This document shows, piece by piece, positions 5,914-13,314 of a DNA stretch of 25,786 nt. The notes beneath the pieces were generated by a model. The model saw only the letters and a program-made list of their open reading frames with translations. It did no database searches and was not told the DNA's origin. Each line of letters opens with the position of its first letter. Within the stretch, counting starts at the first letter, position 1. The DNA comes from JBMFOH01 sp049969715 [NCBI: bacterium]. GTDB lineage: Bacteria > DUMJ01. The stretch is from assembly GCA_049969715.1 (NCBI GenBank), contig JBMFOH010000024.1:1-25786 (forward strand), given 5' to 3'. Position numbers and translations under genes: made by a program.

Positions 5914-6244
5914 ACACTATGAGTTTGGCAAGATTGTTATAGATGGTATATCTTATACCTCAGATATTATCATTTATCCGGACCATATAGAGGATGACTG
6001 GTGGAGAGAAGAGGGGCACCAGTTGAATGTATCTGATATAATAGAAGTGATAGAAGTAAAACCTAAGGTCCTCATTGTAGGAACAGGTGCCTATGGGATG
6101 ATGTCTGTATCATCCGAGGTAGAAAGGTATCTTAGAGAGAATGGAATCCAGCTTATTGCTGAGAACACTAGTAGAGCTATAGAGATTTATAATCAGACTA
6201 CTGATAAGTCAAAAGTAGTATGTGCGTTACACCTTACCTGCTAG
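5900..6244 (+). CDS. Mth938/AAMDC-domain protein (DUF498 family)
   Basis: About 114 residues of the Mth938 fold (PF04430), shared with human AAMDC and NDUFAF3. The diagnostic parts are FIEHYEFGKIVIDGISYTSDIIIYP, then DDWWREEGHQL, and KVLIVGTGAYGMM, where a nucleotide- or ligand-like glycine loop sits. No biochemical role can be assigned with confidence for bacterial members. I take the start as the ATG pair at 5900/5903, which has a purine-rich ribosome site. The longer frame from 5870 would only add residues translated from inside the flavoprotein gene. Overlap with the flavoprotein suggests co-expression and perhaps joint function. A tRNA gene begins one base after the stop. Confidence 0.8.
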   Translation: MMFIEHYEFGKIVIDGISYTSDIIIYPDHIEDDWWREEGHQLNVSDIIEVIEVKPKVLIVGTGAYGMMSVSSEVERYLRENGIQLIAENTSRAIEIYNQTTDKSKVVCALHLTC

Positions 6245-6245
6245 T

Positions 6246-6332
6246 GGAGGGGTGGCAGAGTGGTTGATTGCGGCGGTCTTGAAAATCGCTGGCTGATGAG
6301 GCCCGGGGGTTCGAATCCCTCCCCCTCCGCCA
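6246..6332 (+). tRNA. tRNA-Ser (anticodon TGA)
   Basis: 87 nt with encoded CCA. Acceptor GGAGGGG/CCCCTCC with discriminator G, anticodon stem GCGGT/ATCGC around CTTGAAA (anticodon TGA), a long variable arm as expected for serine, and T stem GGGGG/CCCTC with loop TTCGAAT. It begins one base after the stop codon of the Mth938-domain gene, and no separate promoter is seen, so it is likely cut out of the pyrE operon transcript. Confidence 0.96.
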
Positions 6333-6368
6333 TATTATTTTTCTACTAAAACTTAAAGGACTTTTATA

Positions 6369-7505
6369 GTGAGAAATAGAGAGGGAAATTTTTTTGTAGC
6401 TACATTTCTTTTTTGGGCGTCACTCTATATTTATGTCCCTATTCTTTCTCCATATGCCGAGCATCTAGGGGGATCTCTTCAGGTGATAGGTCTAATTATT
6501 GGTTCTTATGGTTTTGCTCAATTTCTCTTCAGGATCCCTTTAGGTATATGGTCTGATAAGGTGGGTAAGAGAAAGACCTTTGTTATTGTGGGTTTTATCC
6601 TTTCTATTATAAGTGGTTTAGGTCTTGCACTTTCTAGAAACCCCATAGGGCTCTTAATCTTTAGAGGAATAAGTGGTATCTCTGCAGCTACTTGGGTTGA
6701 TTTTACTGTCCTTTTCTCTAGCTATTTTGATCCATCAAAGGTGATAGCTTCCTTAAGTTTGTTAAATTTTTATTCCCAAATAGGTCAACTTGTTGCCAAT
6801 CTCTTAAGTGGATTTATTGCACAGAGATTTGGATGGACGTATCCTTTTTATTCTGCAGGTATTATTGCCTCATTAGGACTAATTTTTAGTTTCTTTATAT
6901 ATGAAAAAGATTCTCCCAATTCCAAAGAGATATCCCTTAAAGAACTCCTTGCTACAGGTAAGGAGCCTTTACTCCTCTTATCTTCTGTTTTGGCGATCTT
7001 GCTTCAATATTTTAGTTTCATTGTAAGCTACGGTTTCTTATCTCTATATGCTACAAACATTGGGGTTTCTAAGAGTGAATTGGGTATCCTTACGTTTATT
7101 GCTTCTGTCCCTGCTGCTATCGCCTCTCTCCTTAACAGTGGTTCTTTTATGAGAAGGTTTAGTCAAAGGTATATCCTTGTCTTTGGGTTTATACTTACAT
7201 CTATCTCCTCAATATTTATTCCGTTTACCAAGAGTTTCTTTATGCTCTCCTTCCTTCAGTGTCTAGGTGGCATAGGTAGAGGGATTAATTATCCCATACT
7301 TATGGGTTTGAGCATTCTAAATATTCCAGAAGAAAAGAGATCTACTGCCATGGGTTTTTTCCAAGCTCTATATGGTATAGGAATGTTTGGTGGTCCATTT
7401 ATTGGTGGATATATAGGTTCTATATGGGGTTTAAATGGAATATTTATATCTACGGGTATTGTTGTAGCGGTAGCTGCAATTCTGTCTAATTGTATATCTA
7501 GGTGA
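6369..7505 (+). CDS. MFS transporter
   Basis: 378-residue major facilitator superfamily permease with about 12 hydrophobic helices in two halves. MFS motif A is at the loop between helices 2 and 3 (LGIWSDKVGKRKTF, 58-71), and a weaker repeat lies in the second half. The GTG start at 6369 is preceded by AAGGA eight bases away. The C-terminal GFFQALYGIGMFGGPFIGG fits drug/sugar-type exporters. The substrate cannot be read from the sequence. It follows tRNA-Ser by 36 bases on the same strand, without a visible terminator between. The rpsO promoter begins inside its last codons. Confidence 0.85.
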   Translation: MRNREGNFFVATFLFWASLYIYVPILSPYAEHLGGSLQVIGLIIGSYGFAQFLFRIPLGIWSDKVGKRKTFVIVGFILSIISGLGLALSRNPIGLLIFRGISGISAATWVDFTVLFSSYFDPSKVIASLSLLNFYSQIGQLVANLLSGFIAQRFGWTYPFYSAGIIASLGLIFSFFIYEKDSPNSKEISLKELLATGKEPLLLLSSVLAILLQYFSFIVSYGFLSLYATNIGVSKSELGILTFIASVPAAIASLLNSGSFMRRFSQRYILVFGFILTSISSIFIPFTKSFFMLSFLQCLGGIGRGINYPILMGLSILNIPEEKRSTAMGFFQALYGIGMFGGPFIGGYIGSIWGLNGIFISTGIVVAVAAILSNCISR

Positions 7506-7518
7506 TTTATGTTAAAAT
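7490..7518 (+). promoter_or_regulatory. Promoter of the rpsO-pnp operon
   Basis: TTGTAT (7490-7495), 17-base spacer, TAAAAT (7513-7518) preceded by TATG and one base, giving an extended -10. The -35 and part of the spacer lie in the end of the MFS gene. A start near 7525 leaves a leader of about 42 nt. Confidence 0.65.
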
Positions 7519-7549
7519 TAATTATAAAGTTTAATAAGATTTTATTTTT

Positions 7550-7557
7550 GGAGGTGA
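7550..7557 (+). promoter_or_regulatory. Strong ribosome binding site of rpsO
   Basis: GGAGGTGA lies nine bases before the TTG at 7567. This supports TTG as the real start of the S15 gene, since no ATG or GTG is at a suitable distance and the protein then begins in the usual S15 manner. Confidence 0.7.
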
Positions 7558-7566
7558 ATAGTAGAT

Positions 7567-7836
7567 TTGAGCCTTAGTAAAGAAGAAAAGTTAGAAGTTA
7601 TAAGTAAATACCAGCTCCATAGCAGAGATACAGGTTCTATAGAGGTACAGATAGCTCTACTGTCTGAAAGGATAAATAGACTTACTGAACATCTAAAGAT
7701 CCATAAGAAGGATTTTCACTCTAGACGTGGTTTGCTTATGATGGTAGGATATAGAAGAAGACTATTGGAATATCTTCGTAAGAATAATCTGGATAAATAT
7801 CAAGAGATTATTAAAGATCTAGGACTCAGAGCATAA
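7567..7836 (+). CDS. rpsO: 30S ribosomal protein S15
   Basis: 89 residues, the standard S15 length. Family features are [22 protein letters not shown] at the start, [32 protein letters not shown] in the middle and [12 protein letters not shown] near the end, covering the 16S rRNA-binding helices. S15 is a primary binder of the 16S central domain. The start is TTG, read as Met. The gene directly precedes pnp (4 bases after the stop), the nearly universal rpsO-pnp pair. In other bacteria S15 represses its own translation; the short leader here shows no structure I could call. Confidence 0.97.
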   Translation: MSLSKEEKLEVISKYQLHSRDTGSIEVQIALLSERINRLTEHLKIHKKDFHSRRGLLMMVGYRRRLLEYLRKNNLDKYQEIIKDLGLRA

Positions 7837-7840
7837 TAGT

Positions 7841-9997
7841 ATGGTAAGATTGGAAAGAAATTTTTTGGGACGTCAACTTATTTTTGAGACAGGGAGGTTG
7901 GCTAAGCAAGCAACCTCTTCTGTTTTAGTGAGATATGGAGATACTGTAGTTCTTGTTACAGTGGTGATCTCAGATGAGCCTGCTGAAGAGGTTGATTTTC
8001 TTCCCCTTACAGTAGATTTTGAAGAAAGATTCTATGCTGCCGGTAAGATACCAGGTGGCTTTATAAAGAGAGAAGGCAGGCCTAGCGAGAGGGCTATCCT
8101 GAGTGCTAGGATCGTTGACCGTCCTCTACGTCCTCTCTTCAAAGAAGGTTTTTTCTACGAGACCCAGATAATAGTGACTACTCTGTCTGCAGATCAAGAG
8201 AATCCACCAGAGCTTTTGGCTTTGTGGGGAGCCTCAGCTGCGTTATGTCTTACTGGAGCTCCCTTTAATGGACCCATAGGGGCAGTGAAGGTGGCACTCA
8301 TTAATGGAGAGCTTGTCTTCAATCCTTCACTTTCTCAGTTAGATGAGAGTGATATGGACCTTTTGCTTGTTGGTAATAGAGAGAATGTAGTTATGATTGA
8401 GACTGAGGCAAAAGAGGTCCCTGAAGAGATATTTATAGAGGCAATGAACAGAGCTATGGAATATATAAGAGAGAATATCTCTCTACAGGAGGAATTTATA
8501 GAAGAGGTTAAAAAGGAATATCCTCTTCTGAATGAGTATCCAATAATAGAGCCTGACCCTGAGTTGGTGAGTTTTATAAGAAGTACTACATATGAACGAT
8601 TAAATGAGATATTAAGGATTAAAAGTAAAAAGGAAAGAGAAAAGAGATTGAATGAACCATTTGAGCTTATCGAATCTAAACTGGTAGAGATGCAAGAAGA
8701 AGGTGTGGCTCTTAAGGAAAAACTTGATAGTAATCCTAGTATGGTAAAGATGATATTTAAGAGTATGGAAAGAGAGATTCTTGAGCGTATAGTGTTGGAT
8801 GAGCATCAGAGATCTGATGGAAGGGCTTTCAATGAGGTTAGGCCTATCTCCTGTGAGGTAGGAGTACTTCCTAGAACACATGGGAGTGCAATATTTACAA
8901 GGGGAGAGACACAGGTGCTTTCGGTAGTTACATTAGGTTCTAAAGGGGAGGAACAGATCATAGATGACCTTGGTATAGAGGAAAGCAAGAGATATATGCA
9001 TCATTATAACTTTCCACCATACTCTACAGGAGAGGTAAGACCCCTTAGAGGACCAGGTAGAAGAGAGATAGGACATGGGGCATTGGCTGAGAAGGCGTTA
9101 CTCCCTGTGATTCCTGATGAGGAAGCTTTTCCATATACTATCAGAGTAGTCTCTGATGTACTTGAGTCTAACGGCTCTACCTCTATGGCTAGTGCCTGTG
9201 GAAGCACCCTTGCTCTTATGGATGCTGGTGTTCCTATAAAGGCTCCAGTAGCTGGTATAGCAGTAGGCCTTATCTCTAGAGGTGATGATGAATGGGTTAC
9301 CCTTACAGATATACAGGGTCTAGAGGATGCCTATGGAGAGATGGATTTTAAAGTTACTGGTACTAAAAGGGGAATTACTGCCATTCAGCTTGATATAAAG
9401 AGATATAGTGGCATTCCAATATATATGTTGGTAAAGGCGCTAGAACAGGCAAAAGAGGCTAGATTATTTATAATAGATAAGATCTTAGAGACTATCCCAG
9501 GACCTAGGCCTACGCTGTCACCTTATGCTCCTAGGATTATCTCTCTTACTATACCGCAGGACAAGATAGGAGAACTGATAGGTCCTGGAGGTAAGGTAAT
9601 AAAGAAGATTATAGAGGAAACTGATGTAAAGATAGATATAGAGCAAGATGGTAAGGTTTATATATATTCCCAGGATGAGTCTTCTGGTAAGTTGGCTCAA
9701 AGTCGTATAGAGGAGATAGCAAAGGAGGTAGAGACAGGAAAGCTCTATGAAGGAAAGGTTACTAGGGTAGCAGACTATGGGCTCTTTGTTGAAGTACTCC
9801 CTGGGAAGGAAGGGTTACTTCATATCTCTCAGATGGAGAAGTTGAAGGCACCAATAAACAAGGTATTTAAGCCTGGGGATTCGGTCTTGGTTAAGGTGCA
9901 AGAGATAGATAACCTTGGAAGAATAAATCTTACTAGAAGAGGAATAAAATCTACAGAGGATGAAGGTAGGAGGAGTACTTATAAACGCCAGAATTGA
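7841..9997 (+). CDS. pnp: Polyribonucleotide nucleotidyltransferase (PNPase)
   Basis: Phosphorolytic 3'-5' exoribonuclease of mRNA decay, 718 residues, full length. Two RNase PH domains flank an alpha-helical domain. The first starts NFLGRQLIFETGRLAKQA; the second carries EGEMDFKVTG-like and LEQAKEARLFI catalytic-core segments. A KH domain follows at about 569-636 with the GxxG loop IGPGGKVI, then an S1 domain at about 637-700 (VTRVADYGLFVEVLPGKEGLLH). There is no good ribosome site before the ATG; initiation is probably coupled to rpsO, whose stop is four bases away. The end overlaps the next start as TTGA. Confidence 0.97.
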   Translation: MVRLERNFLGRQLIFETGRLAKQATSSVLVRYGDTVVLVTVVISDEPAEEVDFLPLTVDFEERFYAAGKIPGGFIKREGRPSERAILSARIVDRPLRPLFKEGFFYETQIIVTTLSADQENPPELLALWGASAALCLTGAPFNGPIGAVKVALINGELVFNPSLSQLDESDMDLLLVGNRENVVMIETEAKEVPEEIFIEAMNRAMEYIRENISLQEEFIEEVKKEYPLLNEYPIIEPDPELVSFIRSTTYERLNEILRIKSKKEREKRLNEPFELIESKLVEMQEEGVALKEKLDSNPSMVKMIFKSMEREILERIVLDEHQRSDGRAFNEVRPISCEVGVLPRTHGSAIFTRGETQVLSVVTLGSKGEEQIIDDLGIEESKRYMHHYNFPPYSTGEVRPLRGPGRREIGHGALAEKALLPVIPDEEAFPYTIRVVSDVLESNGSTSMASACGSTLALMDAGVPIKAPVAGIAVGLISRGDDEWVTLTDIQGLEDAYGEMDFKVTGTKRGITAIQLDIKRYSGIPIYMLVKALEQAKEARLFIIDKILETIPGPRPTLSPYAPRIISLTIPQDKIGELIGPGGKVIKKIIEETDVKIDIEQDGKVYIYSQDESSGKLAQSRIEEIAKEVETGKLYEGKVTRVADYGLFVEVLPGKEGLLHISQMEKLKAPINKVFKPGDSVLVKVQEIDNLGRINLTRRGIKSTEDEGRRSTYKRQN

Positions 9998-11232
9998 TCT
10001 TACTAGATAAGATACCTGGTGCCAAATCAGTTAGTATAGGATTTTGGTATTTTACTGGCTCCCGAATAGAGAGAGAGGGAGAAAAAGGTTATTCTCATCT
10101 TATAGAACATTTGATATTCCAAGGAACAGAGGATAAGGATGCAAAGACTCTGGCTTTAGCCTTTGATAAACTTGGAACAGAGGCTAATGCATTTACTGAA
10201 AGAGACAGTACCTGTTTCTATGTGAAGGTACTGAAAAGGTACGCATTAGAGGCGATAGAGCTATTGGCTGAGATGCTAAGTTTTCCTGCCTTTAGAGAAA
10301 AGGATGTAGAAAAAGAAAAGAAGGTAGTTATAGAGGAGTTTAAATCCTATATGGATAACCCAGAACAGGTAATTCATGATATGGGACTTAAGGCACTTTG
10401 GGGAGAGCACCCTCTAAGTAACTCCCCTCTCGGTGAGATAGATGACCTTCTTTCCGCTGACCCAGATAAGTTGAAGAGATTTTGGAGTAGGACTTATACC
10501 TCAGATAAGCTTCTTGTAGCGATTGCTGGAGATTTGGATGAGAATGATGTAAAAAGGGTTATTTCTTCTTATCCGTTATTTTCAAGGGGGAATAGTTCTC
10601 TAGATTTTGAAGATGCTCCTTCTTTAAACCCCCAACTTTTATATAGGGAGGATGATACCGAAATTACCCATATCGTTTTGATAGGTCCTGGACCTTCATA
10701 CGGGGATCGGGATTTCTATAGCGCCAATGCATTAACGGTAATCCTATCCAATAGTATGGGGGCAAGATTATTTCAGAAGATAAGAGAAGAGAGAGGTCTA
10801 GCATACTCTGTTTATTCATATTTTCTCCCATTTAAGGATACTGGTGTATTTGCTTCATATGTGGGAACTGGGAGTAACTCTAATGAGGAGGTTCTAAGAA
10901 TTATCCTCGATGAATATAGAGGTCTCTGTCATGACCTTATTACAAAAGAGGAATTAGATAGGGCTAAGGCGCATTTATCCTCAGGAATGATACTTGGTAC
11001 AGAGGGGACCTTTGGAAGAATGGAGTATATAGCAAGGTCTTACTATTCTTACGGTAGAATAGTAAGTATAGATGAGATGCTTTCATATATCCAAGATATA
11101 ACTCCAGAGTCTATAAAAGAAGCCTGTTGCAGACTTTTTAATGGTGGTTTTGGGATAGCAGTGTTGGGTAGAGAGGGTAAGAAGATAGGGGAATCCTTGT
11201 GGAAGGTATTAAGCTCTTACTCAAGAGATTAA
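9994..11232 (+). CDS. M16-family zinc metallopeptidase (mitochondrial processing peptidase-like)
   Basis: 412-residue M16B peptidase. The inverted zinc motif HLIEH is at 35-39 and the distal glutamate is in VVIEEF (114/115). The second half holds the pseudo-symmetric domain with IREERGLAYSVYSY. The TTG at 9994 overlaps the pnp stop (TTGA). The protein begins MILLDKIPGAKSVSIGFW, about 12-15 residues shorter at the N-terminus than most homologues, which have a DNGLRV-type first strand. The position directly after pnp is the same as the M16 gene in Bacillus and clostridia. No signal peptide, so it is likely cytosolic, degrading short peptides or leader sequences. Confidence 0.92.
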   Translation: MILLDKIPGAKSVSIGFWYFTGSRIEREGEKGYSHLIEHLIFQGTEDKDAKTLALAFDKLGTEANAFTERDSTCFYVKVLKRYALEAIELLAEMLSFPAFREKDVEKEKKVVIEEFKSYMDNPEQVIHDMGLKALWGEHPLSNSPLGEIDDLLSADPDKLKRFWSRTYTSDKLLVAIAGDLDENDVKRVISSYPLFSRGNSSLDFEDAPSLNPQLLYREDDTEITHIVLIGPGPSYGDRDFYSANALTVILSNSMGARLFQKIREERGLAYSVYSYFLPFKDTGVFASYVGTGSNSNEEVLRIILDEYRGLCHDLITKEELDRAKAHLSSGMILGTEGTFGRMEYIARSYYSYGRIVSIDEMLSYIQDITPESIKEACCRLFNGGFGIAVLGREGKKIGESLWKVLSSYSRD

Positions 11233-11639
11233 ATGATGATAGTATTATCCCTACATATATGAGTAGAGGGGCGTCAGGTCTGGACCTCTACTCAGCGGAG
11301 GATAAGATAATTCCCTCTGGTAGGTGGAGTATTGTTGGGACAGGTATTGCTATAGAGGTTCCTAATGGATATGAAGGAGAGGTAAGGTCTAGGAGCGGAT
11401 TAGCTAAGGATTTTGGGGTATTCGTGTTAAATAGTCCTGGGACTATAGACAGTGATTATAGGGGAGAGATAAAGGTGATTCTTATGAATCTTGGGGATGA
11501 ACCCTTTAGTATAAAAAAAGGGGATAGGATAGCTCAATTAGTGATAAGTCCAGTTGTAAAGGTGGATATCCTTGAGGTAGAAGAGCTTTCTCCTAGTGAA
11601 AGGAATAGTGGCGGATTTGGACACACTGGTAGGAGGTAA
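11199..11639 (+). CDS. dut: dUTP diphosphatase
   Basis: Hydrolyses dUTP to dUMP and pyrophosphate, keeping uracil out of DNA and supplying thymidylate synthesis. It has 146 residues and all five motifs of trimeric dUTPases: RGASGLDLYS, SRSGLA, GVFVLNSPGTIDSDYRGE (with the catalytic Asp), KGDRIAQLVI, and RNSGGFGHTGR as the C-terminal lid. The GTG start gives the normal beginning MEGIKLLLKRL and lies 34 bases inside the peptidase gene, with AGGGGA upstream. The lid motif differs slightly from RGxGGFGSTG but keeps the GGFG core. The stop overlaps the dapB ribosome site. Confidence 0.95.
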   Translation: MEGIKLLLKRLNDDSIIPTYMSRGASGLDLYSAEDKIIPSGRWSIVGTGIAIEVPNGYEGEVRSRSGLAKDFGVFVLNSPGTIDSDYRGEIKVILMNLGDEPFSIKKGDRIAQLVISPVVKVDILEVEELSPSERNSGGFGHTGRR

Positions 11640-11645
11640 GATATT

Positions 11646-12416
11646 ATGATCAATGTGATAGTTTGTGGTGCTTGTGGTAAGATGGGGCAGGAAGTAATAA
11701 AGGCTATCTCGAGAGAATCTGATATAAAGGTGGTAGGAGGCATAGATGTTAAAGGGGTAGGGGAGACTGTGCTTGGTGTGCATATAAGAGATGACCTAGA
11801 GGCAGTTATAAAAGAGGCTAACCCTGATGCAATTGTAGATTTTACAAGAAGAGATGCAGCGTTAAAGAGTATAAAGATAGGATTACAGAATAATATAACT
11901 ATGATTGTTGGTACAACCGGATTTACTCAGGAAGATCTTAATGAAATTAAAGAATCTGTTGCAGCCTATAGAGGCAATGTCCTTATAGTACCAAATTTCG
12001 CCATAGGGATGGTCCTTCTTATGAAATGTGCAGAGCTAGTTGCTCCATTTATGGAGAACGTGGAGATTATAGAACTTCATCACGATGGTAAATTAGATTC
12101 TCCATCTGGGACAGCTATTGCTACAGCTAATACTATTTCAAATCGTAAGAGATTCTATCCGGCTCCTCACTCTTCGGATTCAAGGGGATTAAATGTGGAG
12201 GGGATAGCTATCCATAGCGTGAGACTTCCTGGACTGGTAGCTCATCAAGAGGTGATATTTGGAGCTCTAGGGCAGACCCTTACATTGAGGCATGATTCTA
12301 TATCTAGAGAGTCATTTATGCCTGGGCTCATATATGCATTGAGAAATATGCAGAAGATTAAAGGTTTTGTTTATGGTTTAGACAAATTATTATTTCCGGA
12401 AGGTCTGGTGGTATAA
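11646..12416 (+). CDS. dapB: 4-hydroxy-tetrahydrodipicolinate reductase
   Basis: Second committed step of the diaminopimelate/lysine pathway, reducing hydroxytetrahydrodipicolinate with NAD(P)H. It has 256 residues. The nucleotide-binding loop GACGKMG is at 8-14, VGTTGFT in the middle, and the catalytic/substrate motif ELHHDGKLDSPSGTA near 150, with the conserved HH, Lys and SGT. RGLNVEGIAIHSVRLPG follows as in the family. AGGAGGTAA overlaps the dut stop and gives a strong ribosome site. dapA follows after two bases. Confidence 0.96.
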   Translation: MINVIVCGACGKMGQEVIKAISRESDIKVVGGIDVKGVGETVLGVHIRDDLEAVIKEANPDAIVDFTRRDAALKSIKIGLQNNITMIVGTTGFTQEDLNEIKESVAAYRGNVLIVPNFAIGMVLLMKCAELVAPFMENVEIIELHHDGKLDSPSGTAIATANTISNRKRFYPAPHSSDSRGLNVEGIAIHSVRLPGLVAHQEVIFGALGQTLTLRHDSISRESFMPGLIYALRNMQKIKGFVYGLDKLLFPEGLVV

Positions 12417-12418
12417 CT

Positions 12419-13300
12419 ATGTTTGGAAGGCTTATTACAGCAATGGCGACACCATTTAAGGAGGATTATAGCCTAGATGTAAAGAGAGCCTGTGAATTGG
12501 TTGAGAAACTTATAGATGATGGTTCTGATGGGATACTTGTGGCAGGGACTACAGGAGAATCTCCAACCCTCTCTACGGAAGAAAAGCTTACCCTTTTTAG
12601 GGAGATAAAGAATATAGTAAGGGATAAATCTGCAGTGATTGCAGGGACAGGTAACTATAATACTAAAGAAAGTATAGAACTCACCAAAGAGGCAGAATCA
12701 ATTGGTGTTGATGGGATACTTTTGGTAGCTCCTTACTATAATAAACCTTCGCAGGATGGTTTATATGCGCATTTTAAAGTTATAGCTCAGGCTACAAAAC
12801 TGCCTGTTATCCTCTATAATATCCCATCGAGGACAGGAGTTAATATCCTGCCAAGTACCGTTATACGTTTGGCTAAGGATGTGAAGAATATTGTTGCCAT
12901 AAAGGAAGCCAGTCAGAGTACGGATCAGGCTGTAGAGATCCTTAGGGGAATAGAGAGAGACGATTTCGTTGTATACAGTGGGGACGATTCCTTTACTATG
13001 CCACTTATGAGTGTAGGGGGATATGGCATAATAAGTGTTGCATCTCATATAGTGGGAAGGAAGATAAAGAAGATGCTGGAAGATTTTGTCTCTGGAAATG
13101 TAAGGAGTGCAATAGAACTTAATAAGGAACTATTCCCCATATTTAAGGCGCTATTTGTGACAACAAATCCTGTACCTTTAAAGGAAGCAATGAAGCTTAT
13201 AGGTTTTGATATAGGACCTCCAAGGTTACCTTTAGTGAGGGCAGGAGAAAAGGAGATAAATGTAATAAAGGAGGCGTTAAGGTTCCTCAGTCTTATATAA
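12419..13300 (+). CDS. dapA: 4-hydroxy-tetrahydrodipicolinate synthase
   Basis: Condenses pyruvate with aspartate semialdehyde, the step before DapB. It is a 293-residue TIM barrel. The Schiff-base lysine is Lys162 (VAIKEAS), catalytic Tyr133 and Arg138 are in LYNIPSRTG, and Thr45/46 are in VAGTTGESPTL. It is separated from dapB by two bases, so the two pathway genes are co-translated. RNase J follows, the same order as dapA-rnjB in Bacillus. No lysine riboswitch is seen, consistent with an internal place in a long operon. Confidence 0.96.
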   Translation: MFGRLITAMATPFKEDYSLDVKRACELVEKLIDDGSDGILVAGTTGESPTLSTEEKLTLFREIKNIVRDKSAVIAGTGNYNTKESIELTKEAESIGVDGILLVAPYYNKPSQDGLYAHFKVIAQATKLPVILYNIPSRTGVNILPSTVIRLAKDVKNIVAIKEASQSTDQAVEILRGIERDDFVVYSGDDSFTMPLMSVGGYGIISVASHIVGRKIKKMLEDFVSGNVRSAIELNKELFPIFKALFVTTNPVPLKEAMKLIGFDIGPPRLPLVRAGEKEINVIKEALRFLSLI

Positions 13301-13314
13301 TAAGTTAAGAAGAT

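Noticed and set aside
7519-7566. S15 autoregulatory RNA structure in the rpsO leader
   Set aside because: The leader is only about 42 nt and A/T-rich; I could not draw a convincing pseudoknot or stem around the ribosome site.
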